Shown here one piece after another: positions 41,125 through 49,946 of a DNA stretch of 64,000 bases. The notes under the pieces are model-generated. The model was given only the letters and a program-made list of their open reading frames with translations, was not told where the DNA came from and ran no database searches. Made by a program: the position numbers and the translations under genes. Numbering within the stretch: the stretch's first letter is position 1; the number at the start of each line of letters is the position of its first letter. The stretch is from Streptococcus pneumoniae (GTDB taxonomy: Bacteria; Bacillota; Bacilli; Lactobacillales; Streptococcaceae): contig NZ_CKYA01000001.1 in the NCBI RefSeq assembly GCF_001113365.1, positions 379,501 to 443,500 of the forward strand, in the 5' to 3' direction.

Positions 41125-41952
41125 ATGACGATTAAAGTAATTGCGACAGATATGGATGGAACCTTGCTGGATGCTAGAGGCCAGCTGGATCTCCCACGCT
41201 TGGAAAAGATTTTAGATCAGTTGGATAAAAGGGGCATTCGTTTTGTCATCGCGACGGGCAATGAAATTCACCGCATGAGGCAACTACTGGGGCACTTGGT
41301 CGATCGAGTGGTTCTGGTTGTTGCTAACGGTGCTCGTATTTTTGAAAACAATGAACTGATTCAGGCTCAGACATGGGATGACGCCATTGTTGACAAGGCT
41401 TTGGCTCATTTCAAGGGTCGAGCGTGTCAGGACCAGTTTGTGGTAACGGGGATGAAGGGTGGTTTCGTCAAGGAAGGTACTATTTTTACAGACCTTGAAA
41501 GTTTTATGACTCCAGAAATGATTGAAAAATTCTACCAACGGATGCAGTTTGTGGATGAATTAACCTCTGACCTCTTTGGTGGTGTGCTCAAGATGAGTAT
41601 GGTTGTTGGTGAGGAGCGTTTGAGTTCGGTCTTGGAAGAAATCAATGACCTCTTTGATGGCCGTGTTCGTGCTGTATCCAGTGGCTATGGTTGCATTGAT
41701 ATCCTCCAAGCTGGGATTCATAAAGCATGGGGCTTGGAAGAATTACTCAAGCGTTGGGACTTGAACCCCCAACAAATCATGGCTTTTGGCGATAGTGAAA
41801 ATGATGTTGAAATGCTTGAAATGGCTGGAATTGCCTATGCGATGGAAAATGCTGATGATAAAGCCAAAGCTGTGGCGACTGCTCTAGCGCCAGCCAACAG
41901 CCAAGGAGGAGTTTATCAAGTCTTGGAAAACTGGTTAGAAAAAGGAGAATGA
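41125..41952 (+). CDS. Cof-type HAD family phosphatase (275 aa)
   Basis: HAD superfamily class IIB: motif I ATDMDGTLLD, motif II VIATGN, and motif III/IV MAFGDSENDVEML near residue 215. Such enzymes hydrolyse sugar phosphates or flavin mononucleotide with broad specificity. ATG 41125 has GAGGAAAG. It is 21 nt after the CapA gene and 1 nt before the GDSL gene. Confidence 0.9.
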   Translation: MTIKVIATDMDGTLLDARGQLDLPRLEKILDQLDKRGIRFVIATGNEIHRMRQLLGHLVDRVVLVVANGARIFENNELIQAQTWDDAIVDKALAHFKGRACQDQFVVTGMKGGFVKEGTIFTDLESFMTPEMIEKFYQRMQFVDELTSDLFGGVLKMSMVVGEERLSSVLEEINDLFDGRVRAVSSGYGCIDILQAGIHKAWGLEELLKRWDLNPQQIMAFGDSENDVEMLEMAGIAYAMENADDKAKAVATALAPANSQGGVYQVLENWLEKGE

Positions 41953-41953
41953 A

Positions 41954-42589
41954 GTGGCAGTACAGTTATTAGAAAATTGGCTCCTTAAGGAACAAGGTAA
42001 AATTCAAACCAAGTATCGTCACTTAAATCAAGTTTCTGTTGTAGAACCAGATGTTCTCTTTATTGGGGATTCCATTGTCGAATATTATCCTCTGCAGGAG
42101 TTGTTTGGGACTGCAAAGACAATTGTCAATCGAGGCATTCGAGGTTATCAGACAGGGCTGTTACTTGAGAATCTAGATGCGCATCTGTACGGTGGGGCAG
42201 TAGATAAAATTGTCCTTTTGATTGGGACAAATGATGTCGGAAAAGATGTGCCTGTGAATGAGACTCTCAATAATCTCGAAGCTATCATACAGTCTATTGC
42301 TCGTGATTATCCATTGACAGAGATAAAATTGCTTTCTATTTTGCCAGTCAATGAGGGAGAGGAGTACAAGCAGACAGTCTATATCCGCTCGAATGAAAAA
42401 ATTCAGAACTGGAATCAAGCCTATCAAGAGCTTGCTTCTGCCTATATGCAGGTGGAATTTGTGCCAGTTTTTGATAGTTTGATAGACCAAGAAGGTCAAC
42501 TAAAAAAAGAATATACAACTGATGGATTGCACCTTAGTGTTACTGGTTATCAGGTTTTGACAAAAGCCTTGAAAGATTATCTTTACTAA
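41954..42589 (+). CDS. SGNH/GDSL hydrolase (211 aa)
   Basis: A GDSL-type esterase/lipase (often annotated as platelet-activating-factor acetylhydrolase-like). Block I FIGDSI carries the Ser, GIRGYQT the Gly, LIGTNDVG the Asn, and DGLHLSVTGY the Asp and His. No signal peptide, so intracellular. GTG 41954 is preceded by AAAGGAGAATG in the end of the HAD gene. Substrate not determinable. Confidence 0.88.
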   Translation: MAVQLLENWLLKEQGKIQTKYRHLNQVSVVEPDVLFIGDSIVEYYPLQELFGTAKTIVNRGIRGYQTGLLLENLDAHLYGGAVDKIVLLIGTNDVGKDVPVNETLNNLEAIIQSIARDYPLTEIKLLSILPVNEGEEYKQTVYIRSNEKIQNWNQAYQELASAYMQVEFVPVFDSLIDQEGQLKKEYTTDGLHLSVTGYQVLTKALKDYLY

Positions 42590-42672
42590 ATAGCTAAATA
42601 ATGGTAAATTTGAGCATAATATCTTGTAAAAAATTCTAAAATCCTTTAAAATAAAAAGTGACGGAGGAATTT

Positions 42673-43398
42673 ATGAATGTAAATCAGATTGTACGGATTA
42701 TTCCTACTTTAAAAGTTAATAATAGAAAATTAAATGAAATATTTTATATTGAAACCCTTGGAATGAAGGCCTTGTTAGAAGAGTCAGCCTTTCTGTCACT
42801 AGGTGATCAAACAGGTCTAGAAAAGCTGGTTTTAGAAGAAGCTCCAAGTATGCGTACTCGTAAGGTAGAGGGAAGAAAAAAACTAGCTAGATTGATTGTC
42901 AAGGTGGAAAATCCCTTAGAAATCGAGGCCTTATTAACTAAAACAGATTCGATTCATCGATTATATAAAGGTCAAAATGGCTACGCTTTTGAAATTTACT
43001 CTCCAGAAGATGATTTGGTTTTGATCCATGCAGAAAATGATAGAGAAAGTCTAGTCGAAGTAGTAGAAAAACCTGAATTTCAAACAGATCTGGAGTCAAT
43101 TTCTTTAAGTAAATTTGAGATTTCTATGGAATTACACCTCTCAATGGATGTAGATAGTTTCTTGGAACTATCTGAAATTGGGGAATCCCTTGATTTTATT
43201 CCAACTCAGGGGCAGGATTTGACTGTGGACAATACGGTTACTTGGGACTTATCTATGCTCAAGTTCTTGGTTAATGAATTAGACATAGCAAGTCTGCGCC
43301 AGAAATTTGAGTCTACCGAATATTTTATTCCTAAGTCTGAAAAATTTTTCCTTGGAAAAGATAGAAATAATGTTGAATTGTGGTTTGAAGAAGTATGA
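42673..43398 (+). CDS. cppA: CppA family protein (241 aa)
   Basis: Streptococcal CppA, with an N-terminal glyoxalase/bleomycin-resistance-like fold (IVRIIPTLKVNNRKLNEIFYI, FEIYSPEDDLVLIHAE) and a C-terminal CppA domain (FFLGKDRNNVELWFEE). It was first named as a putative C3-degrading proteinase, but the fold does not show a protease site and that role is doubtful. ATG 42673 follows CGGAGGA. It overlaps the next gene by 4 nt (ATGA). Confidence 0.85.
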   Translation: MNVNQIVRIIPTLKVNNRKLNEIFYIETLGMKALLEESAFLSLGDQTGLEKLVLEEAPSMRTRKVEGRKKLARLIVKVENPLEIEALLTKTDSIHRLYKGQNGYAFEIYSPEDDLVLIHAENDRESLVEVVEKPEFQTDLESISLSKFEISMELHLSMDVDSFLELSEIGESLDFIPTQGQDLTVDNTVTWDLSMLKFLVNELDIASLRQKFESTEYFIPKSEKFFLGKDRNNVELWFEEV

Positions 43399-44330
43399 AG
43401 TGGACCAAGATTATTAAAAAAATAGAAGAACAAATCGAGGCAGGGATTTATCCCGGAGCCTCTTTTGCATATTTTAAGGACCATCAATGGACGGAGGTCT
43501 ATTTAGGCCAGAGGAACCCAGAGCATGGCTTGCAGACAGAGGCAGGACTAGTTTATGACCTAGCTAGTGTCAGCAAGGTTGTTGGGGTTGGTACCGTTTT
43601 CGCCTTCTTGTGGGAAAAAGGCAAATTAGATATTGAAAGACCAGTAACCGATTTTTTAGCTGAGAGTGATTATCCAGACATCACTATTCGTCAGCTTTTA
43701 ACCCATGCTACAGATCTTGATCCTTTTATTCCCAATCGAGACCTTTTAACAGCCTCAGAATTAAAGGAAGCTATGTTTCATCTCAAGAGACGAAGTCAGC
43801 CAGCCTTTCTTTATTCGGATGTTCATTTTTTGCTGTTGGGCTTTATTTTGGAAAGAATTTTTAATCAAGATTTGGATGTGATTTTACAAGAACAAGTTTG
43901 GAATCCTTGGAGAATGACGGAAACCCAATTTGGACCTGTTGAGCGTGCTGTTCCAACAGTCAGAGGTGTAGAGGCTGGCGTGGTACATGATCCCAAGGCT
44001 CGCCTCCTGAGCAGACATGCAGGTAGTGCTGGTTTGTTTTCGACTGTAAAGGATTTACAAATCTTTTTAGAACACTATTTAGCAGATGATTTTGCAAGAG
44101 ATTTGAGTCAAAATTTTTCTCCTTTGGATGACAAGGGACGTTCTTTGGCATGGAATTTGGAGGGAGATTGGCTAGACCATACGGGCTATACGGGTACCTT
44201 TATCATGTGGAATCGTCAGAAGCAAGAAGCGGCTATTTTTCTATCGAATCGTACCTATGAAAAGGATGAGAGGGCCCAGTGGATTGTAGACCGCAATCAA
44301 GTAATGGACTTGATTCGTAAAGAAGACTAA
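43395..44330 (+). CDS. Serine hydrolase, class C beta-lactamase-related (311 aa)
   Basis: Beta-lactamase/D,D-peptidase fold of the EstB type: SxxK in ASVSK near residue 57, the second motif YSDVHF (Tyr-Ser-Asp in place of Y-x-N), and HTG in DHTGYTGTF. No signal peptide is visible, so it is likely cytoplasmic and an esterase more than a resistance enzyme. It overlaps cppA by four bases, so both are translated together. Confidence 0.85.
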   Translation: MKWTKIIKKIEEQIEAGIYPGASFAYFKDHQWTEVYLGQRNPEHGLQTEAGLVYDLASVSKVVGVGTVFAFLWEKGKLDIERPVTDFLAESDYPDITIRQLLTHATDLDPFIPNRDLLTASELKEAMFHLKRRSQPAFLYSDVHFLLLGFILERIFNQDLDVILQEQVWNPWRMTETQFGPVERAVPTVRGVEAGVVHDPKARLLSRHAGSAGLFSTVKDLQIFLEHYLADDFARDLSQNFSPLDDKGRSLAWNLEGDWLDHTGYTGTFIMWNRQKQEAAIFLSNRTYEKDERAQWIVDRNQVMDLIRKED

Positions 44331-44338
44331 GGAGAGAC

Positions 44339-45235
44339 ATGTCAAATAGTTTAAAAGGGACTCTATTAACAGTTGTGGCTGGGATTGCTTGGGGCTTGTC
44401 AGGAACGAGTGGCCAATACCTGATGGCACACGGAATTTCGGCTCTGGTTTTGACCAACTTGCGTCTTTTAATCGCTGGTGGAATTCTCATGGTCTTGGCT
44501 TACGCTACTGCAAAGGATAAAATGCTGGCCTTTTTAACGGATAAGAAGAGTTTGCTGTCTCTTCTTATTTTTGCTCTAATTGGTCTCTTCCTCAATCAAT
44601 TTGCCTATCTAACTGCTATTCAGGAAACCAATGCAGGTACTGCAACAGTGCTTCAGTATGTTTGTCCTGTCGGAATTTTGATTTATAGCTGTATCAAGGA
44701 TAAGGTGGCTCCGACGCTAGGAGAAATTATTTCTATCATATTAGCCATTGGAGGAACCTTCCTGATTGCAACTCATGGGCAGTTGGACCAGTTATCTATG
44801 ACACCTTCTGGCCTATTCTGGGGGCTCTTTTCTGCTCTGACTTACGCCCTGTATATCATTTTGCCCATAACCTTGATTAAGAAGTGGGGGAGCAGTTTGA
44901 TCATTGGTGTGGGAATGGTCATAGCTGGTTTGGTCGCCCTTCCTTTTACAGGGGTTCTACAGGCCAATATACCGACTAGTCTTGATTTTCTCCTTGCTTT
45001 TGCAGGTATTATCCTTATCGGGACTGTCTTTGCCTATACAGCCTTTCTAAAAGGAGCCAGTCTGATTGGGCCGGTCAAGTCAAGTTTGTTGGCTTCAATT
45101 GAGCCAATTTCGGCTGTATTCTTTGCCTTTCTAATCATGAATGAACAATTTTATCCCATTGATTTTCTTGGTATGGCAATGATATTGTTTGCTGTAACTT
45201 TGATTTCTTTGAAAGATTTACTCTTAGAAAAATAA
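44339..45235 (+). CDS. EamA/DMT family transporter (298 aa)
   Basis: Ten-helix drug/metabolite transporter with two EamA repeats: LLTVVAGIAWGLSGTSGQY starts the first, LFWGLFSALTYALYI the second, and AFLKGASLIGPVKSSLLASIEPI is the typical motif near the end. Substrate unknown. ATG 44339 follows AAGGAGAG, 8 nt after the serine hydrolase stop, so it is the last gene of the cppA operon. Confidence 0.88.
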   Translation: MSNSLKGTLLTVVAGIAWGLSGTSGQYLMAHGISALVLTNLRLLIAGGILMVLAYATAKDKMLAFLTDKKSLLSLLIFALIGLFLNQFAYLTAIQETNAGTATVLQYVCPVGILIYSCIKDKVAPTLGEIISIILAIGGTFLIATHGQLDQLSMTPSGLFWGLFSALTYALYIILPITLIKKWGSSLIIGVGMVIAGLVALPFTGVLQANIPTSLDFLLAFAGIILIGTVFAYTAFLKGASLIGPVKSSLLASIEPISAVFFAFLIMNEQFYPIDFLGMAMILFAVTLISLKDLLLEK

Positions 45236-45270
45236 AAAAGACTCTTTGTCGTCCGTGACAGAGAGTTTTT
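45234..45270 (+). terminator. Terminator after the DMT transporter
   Basis: AAAAAGACTCTTTGTC pairs with GACAGAGAGTTTTT around GTCCGT. Confidence 0.75.
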
Positions 45271-45281
45271 GCGTAGTATTT

Positions 45282-45386
45282 TATACTCAATGAAAATCAA
45301 AGAGCAAAATAGGAAACTAGCCGCAGGCTGTACTTGAGTACGGCAAGGCGACGTTGACGCGGTTTGAAGAGATTTTCGAAGAGTAT
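45282..45386 (+). repeat. BOX element (boxA-boxC, no boxB)
   Basis: TATACTCAATGAAAATCAAA (boxA) to TTTTCGAAGAGTAT (boxC). Its last base is the final base of the stop codon of the convergent regulator gene, so the 3' end of that gene is set by the insertion. Confidence 0.88.
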
Positions 45387-46084
45387 TAATTGTTTTCAAG
45401 ATAAAATTCAAAACGTTCGCCTACATACTGGCTTTTTACGTATTCAAAAGCAGTCCCATCGTCTAGGTAAGAAACCTGAGTTAAACCAAGAATAGCATGT
45501 CCTTTTTCAACTTCCAAATAGTGGGCAATTTTTTCTTTAGCGAGGCGAGCATAAATAGTCTGCTGTGATTTACCGATGCGGTAGCCATGTTTTTGCAAAG
45601 TTTGGAAGAAATGACTGGTGATTTCTTCTTTTTTAAAGTCCTTAATGAATTTTTCAGGAATAGAAGCAACTTCATAAACCAGAGGAACTTTGTCGGCATA
45701 GCGGACCCGCTCCATTCGGATAATATTTTCGGTAGGAGAAATTCCTAGCTTGGCAACTTCCTGCTCATTGGGAATGGTTTTTCTATAGGAAATGAGTTGG
45801 CTAGAGGGAACTTTACCTTGGGACTTAACAATTTCAGTAAAACTGGTTGTCCCTCGCATCTTTTCTTGTACTCGAGTACTGGAAACAAAGGTGCCACTTC
45901 CTACGCGACGCTCTAAAACGCCTTCTTCGACCAAGAGGGAAATAGCTTGGCGGAGGGTCATGCGACTGACCGCAAACTGCTCTGCTAAGTCTCGTTCACT
46001 GGGAAGTCTCTCACCAATAGCCCAACGATGTTCGTCAATATCCTTTTTAATCTGATCATGGATTTTCATATAAGCAGGTAGCAT
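45386..46084 (-). CDS. nagR: GntR/HutC-family regulator with UTRA domain, probable NagR (232 aa)
   Basis: N-terminal winged helix (ERLPSERDLAEQFAVSRMTL) and C-terminal UTRA effector domain ending YVGERFEFYLE. The segments GTTSFTE and DDGTAFEYVKSQY resemble B. subtilis NagR (YvoA), which represses N-acetylglucosamine genes by binding TGGTNTANACCA operators and is released by glucosamine 6-phosphate-type ligands. Such an operator covers the nagB promoter 13.5 kb away in this window. The start ATG 46084 has only a weak ribosome site; a GTG three codons upstream is possible. The name rests on similarity from memory and on the operator. Confidence 0.7.
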   Translation of the reverse strand: MLPAYMKIHDQIKKDIDEHRWAIGERLPSERDLAEQFAVSRMTLRQAISLLVEEGVLERRVGSGTFVSSTRVQEKMRGTTSFTEIVKSQGKVPSSQLISYRKTIPNEQEVAKLGISPTENIIRMERVRYADKVPLVYEVASIPEKFIKDFKKEEITSHFFQTLQKHGYRIGKSQQTIYARLAKEKIAHYLEVEKGHAILGLTQVSYLDDGTAFEYVKSQYVGERFEFYLENN

Positions 46085-46225
46085 ATTTTTCACTTCATTT
46101 CTATCTTTTCTCTATTGTACCCCAATAAACTAGAAAAAGTCAAACTTCGCCTTGTTTAGTTGGTAATTCACTAGTATTTGTGATAGAATATTGAAAAAAG
46201 ATATTTCTTTTGAGAAAGGAAAAAG

Positions 46226-47788
46226 ATGAGCAACATTTCAACTGATTTGCAAGATGTAGAAAAAATCATCGTATTGGACTATGGTAGCCAATACAACCAG
46301 CTGATTTCACGCCGTATCCGTGAGATTGGTGTTTTTTCAGAACTAAAAAGCCATAAAATTTCAGCTGCTGAAGTTCGTGAAATCAACCCTGTAGGAATCA
46401 TCCTTTCAGGTGGTCCAAATTCTGTATACGAAGATGGTTCATTCGATATTGACCCAGAAATCTTCGAACTCGGAATTCCTATTTTGGGAATTTGTTACGG
46501 TATGCAGTTATTGACCCATAAACTTGGAGGAAAAGTTGTTCCTGCAGGTGATGCTGGGAATCGTGAATACGGTCAATCAACCCTAACTCACACACCATCA
46601 GCTCTTTTTGAATCAACACCAGACGAGCAGACTGTTTTGATGAGCCATGGTGATGCGGTTACTGAGATTCCTTCTGACTTTGTTCGTACTGGAACATCAG
46701 CTGACTGCCCTTATGCAGCCATTGAAAACCCAGATAAACACATTTACGGTATCCAATTCCACCCAGAAGTTCGTCATTCTGTATACGGAAATGATATCCT
46801 TCGTAACTTTGCCCTTAACATTTGTAAGGCTAAAGGCGACTGGTCAATGGATAACTTCATTGATATGCAGATCCAAAAAATTCGTGAAACCGTCGGTGAT
46901 AAACGTGTCCTTCTTGGTCTTTCAGGTGGGGTTGACTCATCTGTCGTTGGGGTTCTTCTTCAAAAAGCGATTGGCGATCAATTGATCTGTATCTTCGTGG
47001 ATCACGGTCTTCTTCGTAAAGGAGAAGCGGACCAAGTTATGGACATGCTTGGTGGTAAGTTTGGTTTGAATATCGTCAAAGCAGACGCTGCTAAACGTTT
47101 CCTTGACAAACTTGCTGGCGTTTCTGACCCTGAGCAAAAACGTAAAATCATCGGTAATGAATTTGTGTATGTATTTGATGACGAAGCAAGCAAGCTCAAA
47201 GATGTGAAATTCCTTGCACAAGGAACTCTTTACACAGACGTGATTGAGTCTGGTACAGATACAGCTCAAACTATCAAGTCACACCACAACGTGGGTGGTC
47301 TTCCAGCAGACATGCAGTTTGAATTGATCGAGCCACTCAACACTCTTTATAAAGACGAAGTTCGTGCCCTTGGTACAGAGCTTGGTATGCCAGACCATAT
47401 CGTATGGCGCCAACCATTCCCAGGACCAGGACTTGCGATCCGTGTCATGGGTGAAATCACTGAAGAGAAACTAGAAACTGTTCGTGAGTCAGACGCTATC
47501 CTGCGTGAGGAAATTGCTAGAGCTGGTCTTGACCGCGATATTTGGCAATATTTCACTGTCAACACAGGCGTTCGTTCAGTTGGTGTTATGGGTGACGGTC
47601 GTACGTATGACTACACAATTGCAATCCGTGCTATCACTTCTATCGATGGTATGACTGCTGACTTTGCCAAAATTCCTTGGGATGTCCTTCAAAAAATCTC
47701 TGTTCGTATCGTAAATGAAGTAGATCACGTTAACCGTATCGTCTATGATATTACAAGTAAACCACCTGCAACCGTTGAGTGGGAATAA
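46226..47788 (+). CDS. guaA: GMP synthase (glutamine-hydrolysing) (520 aa)
   Basis: Converts XMP to GMP with glutamine and ATP. N-terminal class I amidotransferase: ILSGGPNSVYED, GICYGMQLL with the catalytic Cys, and FHPEVRHS. The ATP-pyrophosphatase P-loop is LGLSGGVDSSVVG near residue 230, and the C-terminal dimerisation domain ends KPPATVEWE. ATG 46226 follows AGAAAGGA. The gene is followed by its own terminator, after which the restriction-modification island begins. Confidence 0.98.
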   Translation: MSNISTDLQDVEKIIVLDYGSQYNQLISRRIREIGVFSELKSHKISAAEVREINPVGIILSGGPNSVYEDGSFDIDPEIFELGIPILGICYGMQLLTHKLGGKVVPAGDAGNREYGQSTLTHTPSALFESTPDEQTVLMSHGDAVTEIPSDFVRTGTSADCPYAAIENPDKHIYGIQFHPEVRHSVYGNDILRNFALNICKAKGDWSMDNFIDMQIQKIRETVGDKRVLLGLSGGVDSSVVGVLLQKAIGDQLICIFVDHGLLRKGEADQVMDMLGGKFGLNIVKADAAKRFLDKLAGVSDPEQKRKIIGNEFVYVFDDEASKLKDVKFLAQGTLYTDVIESGTDTAQTIKSHHNVGGLPADMQFELIEPLNTLYKDEVRALGTELGMPDHIVWRQPFPGPGLAIRVMGEITEEKLETVRESDAILREEIARAGLDRDIWQYFTVNTGVRSVGVMGDGRTYDYTIAIRAITSIDGMTADFAKIPWDVLQKISVRIVNEVDHVNRIVYDITSKPPATVEWE

Positions 47789-47802
47789 GAAAAATTACAA
47801 TA

Positions 47803-47840
47803 AAAAGGCTTTGAAATCAATGTTTCAGAGCCTTTAATTA
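47803..47840 (+). terminator. Terminator after guaA
   Basis: AAAGGCTTTGAAA pairs with TTTCAGAGCCTTT (one mismatch), then AATTA. It is T-poor at the end and may allow read-through into the next gene. Confidence 0.65.
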
Positions 47841-47879
47841 AATAATCGCAAACAATTCGCAAACAAAGGAGCTGAGTAA

Positions 47880-48710
47880 ATGACACCTTATACAGATAAA
47901 ATAATTGATACTATTGCTAAGTATTTACCAAAAAATGAAAATGAATGGGAACTCGTTGGTTTTATAAACAAAAAGAAGGAAATCTACACGTTTGGGAGTG
48001 ATTCAAAGATTATAGGTAGATTGCTTGAAGTTATAGCTTTTGAAGCATTGCAACGTTCAGCCAATGAATTGGGCTATACTTTACATGAATCTGAAAAACA
48101 AACTGTATACCCTGATTTTTATTTTAAAAAGCAAGATGGGCGAAAAATTGCCATCGATATAAAAACTACTTACAGAAGAAGCGAAAATACGAAATTTGGC
48201 TTTACTGGAGGTAGTTTTACAAGTTTTATGAGAAATGGAACAAAGAATATTGTAGGTCATTACTCTGATTATGACGGTCATTATATTTTAGGTGTTGTCT
48301 ATACTCGAGAGACGAAACCAACTACTGGAAAAGTTAATTTTGAGAAATTAGATTCTATAATTCCTGCATATAAAAATATAGAAATGTTTGTTCAAGAAAA
48401 GTATAGAATATGTGGTGATAAGAAAGGTAGTGGAAATACCGATAATATTGGAACAATTACTTCAACATCCATTAAGCCTTTTGTTTATGGTGCAGGCCCT
48501 TTCTCCGTTTTAGGAGATGATGTGTTTAAAGATTATTGGAAACATTACCCAAGATATACTGATACCCAAAAGGTAAAACAATCTTTATATAATAATCTTG
48601 AAGGATATTTTGATTGGCTTTCTAAAACAGATGAACCTAAATCGCTAGAATTAAAACAATTATATTCAGATTATCTATCTCAGTACGATGAAACATTTGA
48701 TAAAAAATAG
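47880..48710 (+). CDS. EcoRV-like type II restriction endonuclease (276 aa)
   Basis: The segment YPDFYF with Asp79 and AIDIKTTYRR with Asp93 and Lys95 is the PD-(D/E)XK active site in the form found in EcoRV (PDF ... IDIKTTY), and the overall length is similar. The expected target is GATATC, with blunt cleavage, but specificity is inferred from family. ATG 47880 has AAAGGAG. I see no convincing promoter in the 90 bp after guaA, so expression may depend on guaA read-through. The partner methylase is convergent, and the stop codons of both lie in one terminator stem. Low GC and the sharp break from guaA point to acquisition. Confidence 0.8.
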   Translation: MTPYTDKIIDTIAKYLPKNENEWELVGFINKKKEIYTFGSDSKIIGRLLEVIAFEALQRSANELGYTLHESEKQTVYPDFYFKKQDGRKIAIDIKTTYRRSENTKFGFTGGSFTSFMRNGTKNIVGHYSDYDGHYILGVVYTRETKPTTGKVNFEKLDSIIPAYKNIEMFVQEKYRICGDKKGSGNTDNIGTITSTSIKPFVYGAGPFSVLGDDVFKDYWKHYPRYTDTQKVKQSLYNNLEGYFDWLSKTDEPKSLELKQLYSDYLSQYDETFDKK

Positions 48711-48731
48711 AGCAGTTCGCTCTATTTTTTA
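48702..48731. terminator. Shared bidirectional terminator between restriction and methylase genes
   Basis: AAAAAATAGAGC pairs with GCTCTATTTTTT around AGTTC. It contains the stop codon of the endonuclease gene and touches the stop of the methylase gene. Confidence 0.85.
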
Positions 48732-49643
48732 TATTTCAAAAAGGCTAATTTGCTCTTGTTCAGGATGCACTTCATTTAGGTTTGAATTAGATTCACTTAT
48801 TACTAGGGCTTCTATCATTTTATTTCGATTAGATTCCTTTGCTCCTAAGTGATAAAAATGTTCAGTAGTTAACAACTTTCCATCCGTCCATTTTTCCATG
48901 TGGGTATTTTTTCTATACTGATTTTCGTACCACATACTAAAGGCGTATCCTGCTTTTCCTTTTTGAGTAAGTTCTGCGAGTAATGTCGCGTATTCTTCAC
49001 TCCAAGAATCATAATATCCATCATATCGATCAATGTACGGAGGGTCTAAATAAACAAAGTCATTTTCTCCCATCATCTCAAATGCTTTAGTGAAAGGAAT
49101 ACAGATAAATTCCCAATCTTTACCCTTCATTATTTTTTCAATCCATGAAACTTGATTTACAATTTTTGTAATCAATGCTTTTTGAAATCTCTCTGGTTTT
49201 CGTCCAAAAGGAACATTATAATTACCTTTATTATTAAAACGTATCATTCCATTAAAATTGGAACGTTGTAAAAATAAAAAATCTAAAGAGCTATGTTCTT
49301 TATTAAATCTATCTCTAACTTCATAGTAATAAGATGTCTTATCAGCCGGAGTACTAGATAATTTAGTTGCTTCATTTTCTAAAAAAGTTCTAACTGTTTG
49401 AGCAGTAATCTTCTTTGATTGAATATCTTTGTAAAATTGAATGATATAGGGATTGGTGTCACTAAAAATAGCCTTCTGTGGTTCTAAATTAAAACCTACT
49501 ACACCAGATCCCATAAATGGTTCAAAGTATGTTCCTTTACCATCCCACTTTATTGATTCAGCAATAAATGGAACTAATTTAGTTTTTATTCCTTGGATTT
49601 TAATAGGTGGTACTTTAGGTGTGATAATTTTTTTAGGTAACAA
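48729..49643 (-). CDS. DNA adenine methylase (D12 class, Dam/M.EcoRV-like) (304 aa)
   Basis: N6-adenine methyltransferase of the alpha (D12) group: a SAM-binding motif YFEPFMGSGVVGFNL near the N-terminus and the catalytic DPPY at about 197-200 in VYLDPPYIDRYDGYY. It should protect host DNA from the convergent EcoRV-like nuclease. The start is TTG 49643, with GGGGAGGAG upstream, and a TATAAT promoter at 49676-49681 on the minus strand serves it alone. The two partners thus use separate control, with a promoter visible only for the methylase. Confidence 0.85.
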   Translation of the reverse strand: MLPKKIITPKVPPIKIQGIKTKLVPFIAESIKWDGKGTYFEPFMGSGVVGFNLEPQKAIFSDTNPYIIQFYKDIQSKKITAQTVRTFLENEATKLSSTPADKTSYYYEVRDRFNKEHSSLDFLFLQRSNFNGMIRFNNKGNYNVPFGRKPERFQKALITKIVNQVSWIEKIMKGKDWEFICIPFTKAFEMMGENDFVYLDPPYIDRYDGYYDSWSEEYATLLAELTQKGKAGYAFSMWYENQYRKNTHMEKWTDGKLLTTEHFYHLGAKESNRNKMIEALVISESNSNLNEVHPEQEQISLFEI

Positions 49644-49675
49644 TTGTAATTCTCCTCCCCTACTATATGTATTCT

Positions 49676-49681
49676 ATTATA
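49676..49681 (-). promoter_or_regulatory. -10 element of the methylase gene
   Basis: TATAAT on the minus strand, 32 nt before the TTG start. A TTGAAG lies 19 nt further upstream as a weak -35. Confidence 0.5.
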
Positions 49682-49713
49682 GCATTTTTTATACTTTTTT
49701 CTTCAAAAACTGA

Positions 49714-49821
49714 TTATAAACTTCTCCTCTTCCTAAAATGTAAAGTTAAACGCATAAAATATTTAACACTACAAAAAATAGTCAAATAAATGTATTCTGC
49801 ATTAAAAATTGATCTAACCAT
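49714..49821 (-). CDS. Small basic ORF of 35 codons upstream of the methylase gene
   Basis: ATG 49821 follows GAAGG and a promoter with inverted repeat (49872-49903). The peptide begins MVRSIFNAEYIYL and ends in a basic stretch (FRKRRSL). It is too short and too plain to assign. It shares its promoter sequence with the decayed ORF at 49937-50314, whose reading frame would also begin with VR, so the two may be related leaders or remnants of one gene type. Confidence 0.3.
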   Translation of the reverse strand: MVRSIFNAEYIYLTIFCSVKYFMRLTLHFRKRRSL

Positions 49822-49868
49822 TGTTGAACCTTCTTTATATAATTTCAGTGTTGTAATTCATTCACGGC

Positions 49869-49906
49869 ACTATTATAAAATAAGTGTCGTGTTTTGTCGA
49901 CACATA
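49869..49906 (-). promoter_or_regulatory. Promoter copy P1 with GTGTCG/CGACAC inverted repeat
   Basis: On the minus strand TATAAT (49877-49872) is preceded by an inverted repeat GTGTCG...CGACAC (49884-49903), in the place where a regulator would block or recruit polymerase. Nearly the same sequence recurs at 50341-50376. Confidence 0.5.
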
Positions 49907-49916
49907 AAATTGAAAT

Positions 49917-49946
49917 AAAAAAAATAGGCTTGAAGCCTAAATTTTT
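49917..49946 (-). terminator. Terminator of the decayed ORF
   Basis: On the minus strand AGGCTTCAAGCCT forms the stem, followed by eight T. The stop codon of the ORF at 49937 lies at its foot. Confidence 0.7.

Noticed and set aside
42673..43398. CppA as a C3-degrading protease
   Set aside because: The sequence shows a glyoxalase-like fold and no recognisable protease active site, so only the family name is given.
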